From contig JALLPB010000169.1 of NCBI GenBank assembly GCA_036939975.1, positions 1 through 21,866 on the forward strand: a stretch of 21,866 bases of DNA, read 5' to 3'. The notes under the pieces are model-generated. The model did not search any database and was not told the origin of the DNA. It was given only the letters and a program-made list of their open reading frames with translations. Every line of letters starts with the position of its first letter. Position 1 is the stretch's first letter. Positions 8,021-15,616 of this stretch are shown one piece after another. This stretch comes from Cyclostephanos tholiformis. Lineage: Eukaryota; Bacillariophyta; Thalassiosirophyceae; Thalassiosirales; Thalassiosiraceae. The translations under genes were made by a program, and so were the position numbers.

Positions 8021-10390
8021 TTAGAGCGTACTTAACAAGTGTACTAGAATTCCCCCGACAGCACCGGCGGCTCCCTCCAGTCCCCTGTCTGAACACGATA
8101 TCAAAACACACGAGTTTTCTCTCACCGTACCGACGACACACTCAAAAAGTGCCGCGAGGGGATCCCGCGCCGCCGCGGACTTTCTCACTCGTAAAGCCAT
8201 GGCATGGGCATTTTTCGATAACATCGGGGAGAGCGTATGTGCAACTTCCAAACCTGACCTGAACGCGATTGCACCCGAATCCTCTTGACGTGGGTCAGTT
8301 GGGACCACGACGAAAATGACATTGGCCCCCTCCATTGGAGGGCCGTTGATGGTAGCAGGGAGCTGTTGTGCAAAGTGCACATCATCTACTCTGCATACAA
8401 CCCTTTGAACAACCGACACCTTGCTTTCTCCACCCAGCGAAGTGACCAGCGTTCTAACTATAGATACGAAATCATCGGCATCTGCATCGAAACTGCAAAC
8501 GGCGATTACTCCCAATGCGAGCTTTTTTCCTGATCCAAGGTGCCGCTCCTCAGACGATGTCCACAAATTTCGATGCATGGAATCCACGAAGCGAGTTTCC
8601 GACGTCATTCCGGATAACGACGAATACAGCAATACGGGAAATTCCATCCCCTTCCGCGCGACGTCGTAGCCGCAACCCGACGAGCCGCCTCGCGGCAACA
8701 CCATCAAGCCGCACGCGCCTCTCAAACTCAATACCCGAGAGGAGCGCTGCACTCCGGTATCCGACGCTGTGTACGTGTACCGTTGCCGATCGCCGCCCTC
8801 GGATACAGCATTCCTTTTCAGGGTAACGCGTCGATATTCCGGCCTTCCCTGATCTAACACTATATCCGATGCGATCGTTGCCATCACCTCCTCGTGTACA
8901 ATTGCATTCCTCACGCCATCGTCCACGAATGCTTCCTGTGAACTCCCCGACGAAAATTCGATACCACGGTGGAGCAAATCCAGGCACGGCCGTACCAATA
9001 GCTCGGTGCACACGGACGCACTCACGGGATTACCGGGTAGCGCAAACACCAGCTTCCTACTTTGCCACGTCGACATATCCCTATCGATGGTGATGAACGT
9101 GGTGGGCTTACCGGGCTTCATGTCGAGTCGACCGAAATGGACATTCCCGCCCATGCCCTCGACGTATATCCGTTCCATAACGTCCCTCACGCCCATGGAT
9201 ATCCCCCCCGTGGATATTAGGACGTCGATGCCGCCGCCTTCTTCGGGCCATAGATGTCCGTTCAGGCGATTCGCGATCCGTTCGATCCCGTCGTCGTCCT
9301 TGACTATGCCCAAATCGATCGGCACGCAATTACCGTACGTCGACAGTTGGGATAGGAGCAGCGTTCGATTGACGTCCGGTATCATCCCGCGCGATCTTCG
9401 CACGTCACCGTCGTCGTCGTACGACGATGTAGTATAGTGAGGCGAATATAATTCGTTCCCGGTCGATATCACGCCCACGCGCGGCAATCTACTCAGCCTC
9501 ACTTCGTCGGGGCATATCCCGACCTGCGCCAACAACGCCACGTGGACCGGACGTATCGTTTCCCCCCTCGATAGAACGACCGTTCCCGGCGGTATGTCGC
9601 ACCCGATCGGACGAATCCACGTCCCCGGCGTCGTGCATCGCAATACGGATTCGACCCTGGACGGAATCACGCGCATCGTACTGGGCGTAATATTGTCGTC
9701 GTTACGGGCCAACGATGACGACGATGACGACGATGACGACGACCATTGAGTGTCCTCGATGGGAATGACGGCATCGTAGTCATCGGGCACGACCGCGCCG
9801 GTGGTGACGTATGCGGCCATACGGCGTTCGGACTCGATTCGCGACATGCCGGCATCGCGAGCATCGTCATCGTCGTTGTCGTCGTCGCGACCACGACGAC
9901 GACGACGACGATCGCCATCGCCAGCATATACCCTCTCGACGACGGCGAAATCCAATATAAACTTCGACCCATCGCGATCGTTCGTCGTCTCGTCGTAGTC
10001 GTCGTCATCATGCGTCTCCCGTGCCCTCGTCAGGTCTATAGTTCTGACGGCGTAGCCGTCCATGATCGCCGAGTTGTGATTCGGATAACCCGGATACGGC
10101 GCGATCACGTCCATCGCGGATACCCTACCGATCAACGATCGTTCGTTCCCGTAGTAAACGCGGTCTTCATCGATACGTTGTCCACCGTGGTGGTGCCACA
10201 ATATCCTGGACGTTTCCGCGAGGACTATCTCGAGGGCTCGGGGGACGGGTATCATCGGCGGGAGAGGGGGGAGATTGGCCGGGGGCGGCGATGGCGACGA
10301 CGACGACGACGACGACGACGATGATTCGTCTCCTCCCATTCCCCCCCCCTTGTCCTCCATCGGCGCCACCCCCAGTGACGACGATTCCAT
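8021..10390 (-). CDS. Cnx1/gephyrin-like molybdopterin molybdotransferase (MoeA-type)
   Basis: A single-exon protein of about 789 residues. MoeA/Cnx1-E domains insert molybdenum into adenylylated molybdopterin in the cytosol, the last step to the cofactor used by nitrate reductase. MoeA motifs in order: NSAIMDGYAV (106-115), DYDAVIPIE (204-212), GVISTGNEL (305-313), PDVNR (337-341), ISTGGISMG (391-399), HFGRLDMKPGKPTTF (417-431) and ALPGNPVSAS (449-458). Long Ser, Asp and Arg runs (about 23-32, 127-145, 161-178, 217-225) reflect triplet repeats and lengthen the protein. No organelle presequence is apparent. The last ~165 residues align by eye with the Cnx1 G (MogA) domain but lack its GGTG and PGNP loops, so the adenylylation half looks degenerate. 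Whether a separate MogA protein exists elsewhere cannot be judged here. Confidence 0.88.
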   Translation of the reverse strand: MESSSLGVAPMEDKGGGMGGDESSSSSSSSSSPSPPPANLPPLPPMIPVPRALEIVLAETSRILWHHHGGQRIDEDRVYYGNERSLIGRVSAMDVIAPYPGYPNHNSAIMDGYAVRTIDLTRARETHDDDDYDETTNDRDGSKFILDFAVVERVYAGDGDRRRRRRGRDDDNDDDDARDAGMSRIESERRMAAYVTTGAVVPDDYDAVIPIEDTQWSSSSSSSSSSLARNDDNITPSTMRVIPSRVESVLRCTTPGTWIRPIGCDIPPGTVVLSRGETIRPVHVALLAQVGICPDEVRLSRLPRVGVISTGNELYSPHYTTSSYDDDGDVRRSRGMIPDVNRTLLLSQLSTYGNCVPIDLGIVKDDDGIERIANRLNGHLWPEEGGGIDVLISTGGISMGVRDVMERIYVEGMGGNVHFGRLDMKPGKPTTFITIDRDMSTWQSRKLVFALPGNPVSASVCTELLVRPCLDLLHRGIEFSSGSSQEAFVDDGVRNAIVHEEVMATIASDIVLDQGRPEYRRVTLKRNAVSEGGDRQRYTYTASDTGVQRSSRVLSLRGACGLMVLPRGGSSGCGYDVARKGMEFPVLLYSSLSGMTSETRFVDSMHRNLWTSSEERHLGSGKKLALGVIAVCSFDADADDFVSIVRTLVTSLGGESKVSVVQRVVCRVDDVHFAQQLPATINGPPMEGANVIFVVVPTDPRQEDSGAIAFRSGLEVAHTLSPMLSKNAHAMALRVRKSAAARDPLAALFECVVGTVRENSCVLISCSDRGLEGAAGAVGGILVHLLSTL

Positions 10391-10508
10391 CGCGACGACA
10401 GATAATATGAAAAAATAATCAAATAATAGGTTGTAGAGTACATACGTACCTAATATTAGATAATACCTAGGACGAGAGGTACTCTAGATACGATGTACGA
10501 ATAGATAT

Positions 10509-10529
10509 TGGAGCGATCCCAAAATTAAA
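10509..10529 (+). repeat. Transposon terminal repeat, copy 2
   Basis: TGGAGCG, then ATCCC and AAAATTAAA: 20 of 21 positions match copies 1 (5583) and 3 (reverse strand, ending 11620). As in the other copies, a hairpin follows directly (10538-10581). Together with copy 3 in the opposite orientation it could bound one element of about 1.1 kb (10509-11620), but I see no matching target-site duplication at the two outer edges. Confidence 0.65.
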
Positions 10530-10537
10530 ATTGTGTT

Positions 10538-10581
10538 TGTGCAACACAAACACAAAATGTGATTTGTGTTTGTGTTGCACA
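10538..10581. repeat. 19-bp perfect inverted repeat (hairpin)
   Basis: The arms at 10538-10556 (TGTGCAACACAAACACAAA) and 10563-10581 are perfect reverse complements around a 6-base loop. They lie just inside terminal repeat copy 2, where copies 1 and 3 also have shorter hairpins. This looks like a structural feature of the element end. Confidence 0.8.
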
Positions 10582-10670
10582 TATTTTTCGTCCCCAAAAT
10601 TAGTTTTGTGCATTAGCACAAACCTAATCCGTGATTGAAAATCAAGTCATCCTCAAAAAAGACCCCCACC

Positions 10671-10793
10671 ATGGCGAAGCCGAACGCCGGATCTAGCGGC
10701 ATGGTTATGGTATCAGCAGCCACCGGCGCCCGGCAACCTCATTTTGATGGGTTGTTCGACACGGCATGTAAAGGATTTCATTCAAATACTTAG
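10671..10793 (+). CDS. Short ORF inside transposon-like spacer
   Basis: A 40-codon frame with a good eukaryotic start context (CCACCATGGCG) reading MAKPNAGSSGMVMVSAATGA and ending HSNT before TAG. It starts about 140 bp right of terminal repeat copy 2, a layout like copy 1 and its transposase frame. I do not recognise the sequence. It could be the first exon or a remnant of a mobile-element gene, or chance. Confidence 0.2.
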   Translation: MAKPNAGSSGMVMVSAATGARQPHFDGLFDTACKGFHSNT

Positions 10794-11442
10794 ACCGGCT
10801 AAGAAAATTATTAATTTAATCTAGGCTTCTATTTTATAATATTTTCTCCCCCCTCCCAACTTGACCGCCCCACCCCCCCCTGAATTCCCTGACGGCCACA
10901 CGTCCTCTCTTATCCTTCCCCCATTGCGTCTGCATTAATTTGGCTGGTTGTTGTGTGCAGTTTTCAATTGGCGGCCGCCTCAAGCAACAACAAATTTTGG
11001 TGTGTGTTTATTTTTTTGCCCCGAAATCCGATGGTCGAAAAGATCCGACGCGTCCTCCCCTATCGTCAACGCGCTGTGTGCCCTCTCCCCCAAATATTCC
11101 CCAATGAACCGGTCGCTTTTTGGTTGGTTGCTGCGTCCTCCTCCCATCCAGCAGAAGCCATCAAAATCCGAGGCCCCATTGCCCTCTCAATTTTAATTTT
11201 TTTGTCCCGCATCTCGTCGCCTAAAACAAGAGGACCAAATGCAGCGCGCGCAAGCCCGGAAGCCAGATGTCTCCTCAGGCTCATGGGAAGCCGTGACGCT
11301 GCGATTCGGGTCCATGGCGGATGTTGCCATGGAGAGGGAGGGCAAAGCCGCTGGGAGGTAGGGTGAGCAGCGGCTATCTTGTGTCTTGCGCTTTTTTGTG
11401 CGGCGAGGTGAAATCCTACATACGTGCCTGGTATGAGAATCG
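10794..11442. other. Gene-poor spacer, pyrimidine-rich
   Basis: About 650 bp of C/T-rich sequence with C runs near 10847-10880 and a palindromic GGCGGCCGCC near 10971. The open frames in it have biased composition and no recognisable motifs. I see no supported gene or RNA. It could be the interior of a decayed element bounded by terminal repeats at 10509 and 11620. Confidence 0.35.
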
Positions 11443-11620
11443 TTGAGCAAAATTAAGTGTAAATTTTACACTTATAAGTGAGTCGTGGTAGACCGGTCCG
11501 AGGGGTCTACCACTTGACACTTATAAGTGTCGAGTTTACACTTATAAGTAACGAGTTTAGCGGTTTTTAGCAAGATTTAAGTGTTGATTCGACACTTAAT
11601 TTAATTTTGGGAACGCTCCA
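11443..11620. mobile_element. MITE-like element with nested palindromes
   Basis: The right end (11592-11620) is the reverse complement of terminal repeat copy 1, identical over 29 bp. The left end (about 11443-11460, TTGAGC then AAAATTAAGTGT) looks like the same terminus with short deletions. The interior is highly palindromic: CACTTATAAGTG at 11469-11480 and again at 11518-11529, a third partial copy near 11540-11550, a 10-bp stem (GTGGTAGACC, 11485-11494 with 11504-11513), and AAGTGT/ACACTT just inside the right end. There is no coding capacity. A non-autonomous DNA transposon is the best reading. I found no clear target-site duplication. Confidence 0.6.
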
Positions 11621-11969
11621 TTCTCCAGTTTTTCTCTTTAAACAAACACAGCAGGCTGAAATAAACACTGTGAAAAGATTTTCAAGCCATGTCCCAACCC
11701 CTTTTTTGGCGCGTCTTAGAATATTACCTCACAGCATGTAGGAATTAATAATTAATGATTGGATCTTTCTCAGAACAGAATTTCATCGAGAACACCTTTA
11801 AAAAACCTCCACCTCCCATCTGGCACTCGGGAGAACGAACACACTTTCGAAAACGAGTCAAATAATGAAAAAGTTCCGAGCCCGAGCAAGTCAAATCGCA
11901 CCGTTCACACAAACCAAGAAGAGGTCGATAGAAACGAGAGAGGTAAAAAGATAAAAACAATAAAAAACG
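11621..11969 (+). promoter_or_regulatory. Upstream region of the HAD phosphatase gene
   Basis: About 350 bp between the MITE-like element and the HAD start codon. It should hold the promoter and 5' UTR. The last 40 bases are A-rich, as is common just before starts in this window. No specific element can be assigned. Confidence 0.35.
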
Positions 11970-13314
11970 ATGAAGCTACGCCACTTCCTGACGCTCGGCC
12001 ACGCAGTCGTCGCGTCTAGTTACGTTCCCCCCTCCGAACGCTCCACGACACTGCTTCGCATGTCCCCCGTGGACCTACCCCCCCCGCTGCGATTGACGGC
12101 GTCCCATCCGCACCGATCGCTCACGAGCATGTCCTCCTCCGCCGTTACGACGACGACGACGACATCATCACCATCATCATCATCGACCACTCGACCGCCC
12201 CGTACTCCCGGCAAGGCGCGTACCCTAGGCTTGCTCACATTCGACTTGGACGATTCGCTTTATCCCATCGATCCGGTATTGTCGGATGCCAACTCGGCAT
12301 TCGCATCCATCCTGGACGGGTTCGGATACGCGTCGTCGGACATCGGTCCGGAGGACGTCGTCGAAACGGGGAGGAAAATTAGGGAGGAGGCGGGACCGAT
12401 CGCCGGATCGGCCATGACGCACACCGAGGTTCGGATGCGTGCCATCCGACGCGAAATGGAGAGGCGAGTCTCGTTTTTTTTTCCCCTCCTCTATTATTAT
12501 ATTTCTTTTTTTCATTTCATTTTTGACACTCTCTACCTCCTCGAGAGAAAACTCACATCCTTCCCCCTCTCTTTCCTTCGTCTTCGTGTTTTGTTTTGTT
12601 TTTTCCCCGCTCGATTCCAGGTGCTCCGACGGTCGACCGGTGAGCGAATCGGACGTCGAGCGCGTGTACTTGGCGTGGGAGCGCGAGCGTCATCATTCCG
12701 CCGAGCGCCACTTGTACCCCGAGGTCGTACCGACGTTGCGTCGCATACGGGAGGAATACCCGAACGTTGTCATCGGGGCGGTAACCGACGGCAGGGCGAA
12801 TCCGCTGCGCATGGTATTCACCCTCGCGCCACACTTCGACTTCTGCACGAGCTGGGAGGACGACGCGTCCGGCAGGGACGGCTTCTTCAAGGAATTGCGC
12901 GATGCCAACGGTCAGGCCGATTTGCAGTGGATATACAGGACCGCGTACGAGAAGTACGCGAAAATCGCCGTGGACAGGGGCCTGTCGAGGCCGCCGATGT
13001 TGGACGGAGAAAACGACGTCGATCGACCGGCTTGGATACACGTCGGGGACGACCTTGCGTACGACGTCGGCGGCAGCGCGTCCTGCGGCGCGGACACGAT
13101 ACTTCTGGATCTGGATAAGGAGTACCGTCAGACGGCGAAGACGAGGTTCCTTTGGGGGAGCGAGGCGGTGATGCCGTCGTGGAACACGGCGTCGGGGGAG
13201 GAGATCGCGAACAGGAAGGCGATGAACGACGCCGCCGAGATGATGGTGGACAAGAGGGTCTCGAGGCTGTCGATGCTCTTCGATGCGATTGAAGAGATAT
13301 TGAAGGGCGAGTGA
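11970..13314 (+). CDS. HAD-superfamily phosphatase, two exons, GC-AG intron
   Basis: A haloacid-dehalogenase phosphohydrolase; relatives act on small phosphates such as nucleotides or FMN, and the substrate cannot be read from sequence. The exons are 11970-12463 and 12621-13314, 395 residues. The 157-bp intron starts AG/GCGAGT and ends CCAG; this GC donor keeps the frame, while the GT four bases later (12468) would not. Motif I is FDLDDSLYP (Asp92 and Asp94), motif II is AVTDGR (Thr220), and motif IV is HVGDDLAYDVGG (GDD 307-309). The DLDD-LYP form recalls YigB-, YjjG- and plant FMN-hydrolase-like HADs. The N-terminus has a short hydrophobic stretch ending VVAS/SY and then a Thr/Ser-rich linker, so organelle targeting is possible. 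The gene is divergent from the MoeA-like gene across the repeat region. Confidence 0.85.
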
Positions 13315-13492
13315 GGGCGGTGGGGACCGATGGCGTTTTATTTGCACATTATACACAGGAAAAGATGTTGGCATCCCTGCCAACACGATAAGAATAATGT
13401 TGAATTAGAAATCGCTGTATGCTTTGTTTACTTAACATTTATGGCACATGTCTGCTGTTGATGTTCCTGTAGGGAGCAAGACAGTAATATGC
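13315..13492. other. 3' flank of the HAD phosphatase gene
   Basis: An AT-rich stretch from the HAD stop to the start of the duplicated block, presumably containing the 3' UTR. No gene is seen. Confidence 0.4.
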
Positions 13493-14050
13493 AGAACCTT
13501 TCAAATGGCGACGAGAGAACACATCAAAATAAATCGTATCTAGTTGTGACCTCTGGTAATGGTAAATCAGGTTAATTGTAGTACCAATGAAATATAAGAT
13601 TTAAATCCCTGAATGGGCTGCCCTGAATAGGGTGGAAGCCATTAATATATGGCCCAAAAACGGTATCGCTTCTGTGTTGAGTGAGTGTAATTTTCTGTTT
13701 AGAGGGTAAAGCATCTCAAGCTGTGCAATGAACACTTATTTCGCCCCCACTCCCACTAAGCAATGAGTATCCGCGTAAAAATTCCTATCAGCTTCATCTC
13801 GCCATCATCCAAAGCTCACGTTTTCGTTATCCCGCCTCCATTGTTCCGACCGCCAATCCTCCGTGCCTCTATCAACCTGATGTGCTTCGTTGAGTACACG
13901 CCGCCCGATTTTTGACCGCCGCCTCGTTATTCCGTGCGCTTCTTCGTGGACGTATTGCGGCCCCCGCCGTCTTCCCCACGCGAACGTAGGTCGAAGTCGT
14001 CGTAGTCAACGTAGTCATTGTAGTCGTCGTCGTAGTCATCGTCGAAGTCG
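13493..14050. repeat. Diverged direct duplication, copy A
   Basis: This ~560-bp block matches 14680-15260 in the same orientation. Shared landmarks include GGCGAC-AGAGA-CACAT, AAATCCCTGAATGGG-TGCCCTGAA, GCTCACGTTTTCG, GTTCCGACCGCCAATC and CCACGCGAACGTAGGTCGAA, ending in GTAGTC triplets. Identity by eye is high near the right end and lower, with indels, at the left. On the minus strand copy A carries a frame like that of copy B (Asp/Tyr repeats, FDLRSRG, TKKRTE), but a TAA interrupts it where copy B has AAA. Confidence 0.8.
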
Positions 14051-14086
14051 TAGTACTAAGAATACGGGACTGGAGTGATGAAGGCG

Positions 14087-14292
14087 TTAGATCGCCCTCG
14101 TCCTTGTCGACATCGTCGACGATGACGACGCGGCCTCGCCGCTGGCGCTGGCGCCCTCCACGGGGCTGCCAACCTCGACGACGAGATTCAGGTCCTTGAG
14201 GGTGACGTTCGTCGCGACGGAAGTGGTGCACGATTGGGAAAGTGACGACATTCCGCCGTACTGGTCATGGTCGTATAAAACCTCGTCCCACC

Positions 14293-14327
<35 letters not shown>

Positions 14328-14500
14328 CCATGGATGAGGAGGTCATCCAACCGCCCCCCATAGCCCGCTCCTCTGCCATCGTCGATGACGTTGCCCCCGA
14401 CGATGACGTAATCACTTTCCTCCTCCTGTAAAATGACGTTCGGTCCAACGGCCAACGACGACGAGAACGACAACGCTGAGATGTTTCTGATTCAACATGG
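14087..14500 (-). pseudogene. Possible broken low-complexity gene
   Basis: A minus-strand open frame runs from about 14490 to 14087 (NVILQEEESDYVIVGGNVID, a poly-Asp run, GWDEVLYDHDQYGG, NVTLKDLNLVVEVGSP, then a Ser-rich end). It has no ATG of its own. An ATG in a good context lies at about 14497 in another frame (MLNQKHLSVVVLVVVG) and stops after 28 codons. A one-base frameshift or an unrecognised splice could join them. The poly-Asp run is the triplet repeat at 14293-14326. I do not recognise any family, and chance open sequence in biased DNA is a real alternative. Confidence 0.2.
14293..14326. repeat. CAT/ATC triplet microsatellite
   Basis: About eleven uninterrupted CAT repeats. On the minus strand in one frame they would encode an Asp run. 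Confidence 0.9.
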
Positions 14501-14679
14501 TGGATGTTTTTTTCTCTCTCTTTTCTTTACGGGGTGGATGAAGAATTGGGACGAATTTGGTGTATTTTATGTATTGTGAGACCAGAAGACGAGGAGGGAC
14601 GGAGTCGTGGACGTAGATATAATCAGTGGTGTTGTTCGTGGTTTGTGTCTGGGTCCGTAGGTGTACTAGCGAGCAGTGA

Positions 14680-15260
14680 TATAACCTTTTCAATGGCGAC
14701 AAGAGATCACATTATCAAATATGTCCTCTTTTAAAATTAAATCAGAATATTAGTACTGATGAAATACAATTAGATTAGGTAATCGTTTTTAAGAGATTCA
14801 AATCCCTGAATGGGATGCCCTGAAAATGTTAAAAGCCATCATTAATATACGGCCCGAAAACGGTATCGTTTCTGAATTGAGTGAGATTATATTTTTTATG
14901 AATGAGTGTAAAACATGCTCAATCTGTGCACTTCACACTTATTTTGTTCTTGTTCAGTTCACTTCCAATCCCTCTCCCGCCGAGCTAAACGTTTCCAATG
15001 AGTATCCTCGATCCATTCATCTCGCCGTCAGTCAAAGCTCACGTTTTCGCTATCCTGCCCGCTTTGTTCCGACCGCCAATCTTCCGTGCCTCTATCAACC
15101 TGACGTGCTTTGTCGAGTACACGCCGCCCGATATTTGACCGCCGCCTCGTTTTTCCGTGCGCTTCTTCGTGCACGTATTGCCGCCCCCGCCGCCTGCCCC
15201 ACGCGAACGTAGGTCGAAGTCGTCGTAGTCGTCGTAGTCGTCGTAGTTGTCGTAGAAAGA
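14680..15260. repeat. Diverged direct duplication, copy B
   Basis: The partner of 13493-14050, offset by about 1.19 to 1.22 kb. The similarity resumes to the right: 15372-15400 (GTCGTGGACGT, then GTTGTTCGTGGTTTG) matches 14603-14645. The whole unit therefore seems to have been duplicated in tandem, with the middle of the right-hand unit (about 400 bp) lost. Copy B ends in GTAGTC triplets like copy A. Confidence 0.8.
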
Positions 15261-15302
15261 GCGCGACGAATGGGCATTGCGTGATGAAAATGAAGTTGAC
15301 AT
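15039..15302 (-). CDS. Small hypothetical ORF with Asp/Tyr repeats
   Basis: An 87-codon frame starting MSTSFSSRNAHSS, then YDDYDDYDD, FDLRSRGAGGGGG, TKKRTEKRGGG and ending GRIAKT. The matching frame in copy A runs about 70 codons without an indel and ends at the same stop position, but carries an internal TAA. Base differences between the copies are mostly amino-acid changing, which argues against selection for a protein. I do not recognise a family. Probably not a real gene. Confidence 0.2.
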   Translation of the reverse strand: MSTSFSSRNAHSSRSFYDNYDDYDDYDDFDLRSRGAGGGGGNTCTKKRTEKRGGGQISGGVYSTKHVRLIEARKIGGRNKAGRIAKT

Positions 15303-15616
15303 GGCTTACAATTCCAAATTGAATATTATTATGAGTGAATTTAAGAAGGTCGTCGGGCGGCGGGGGGGTCGGGGTCGTGGACGTGCTGTTGTTCGTGGTT
15401 TGGTTTGTTTTGAGCGAACGTCTGGCCGGCGGCTGGCTGGGCAATCTCCAAATTTTCTAGGTCCACCATGTGTAGGAATTCAGTACGGCGAATTTTTGAG
15501 TTCTCCGCGGGTGCTTTGAGTGTGTTGTTACACGAACGAACTACCTATGGTATCCCTCCCTGTTATTTTTTTGGAGATCGGATGTAAAAGAAATGCCACA
15601 ACAATCTTTTTGAGGG

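Noticed and set aside
9746..10324. A 192-codon plus-strand frame opposite the MoeA-type gene
   Set aside because: It is antisense to MoeA motifs and made of triplet-repeat translations (Val and Arg runs).
10509..11620. One 1.1-kb element bounded by terminal copies 2 and 3
   Set aside because: Orientation fits, but copy 2 differs from copy 3 inside the terminus, no target-site duplication is visible, and copy 3 has its own candidate left end at 11443. Kept only as a possibility.
12467..12620. GT-AG splicing of the HAD gene at the GT at 12468
   Set aside because: It would put exon 2 in the wrong frame and lose motifs II and IV; the GC donor four bases earlier keeps the frame.
14293..14326. 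Triplet array as a CRISPR-like repeat
   Set aside because: It is a simple microsatellite with no spacers, in a eukaryotic context.
14188..14448. Met-run frame on the minus strand
   Set aside because: The Met run is only the CAT microsatellite read in another frame; no other support.
13493..15260. The two ~560-bp direct repeats as LTRs of a retroelement
   Set aside because: No polymerase, protease or integrase frame lies between them, and similarity continues beyond the repeats, which fits tandem duplication better.
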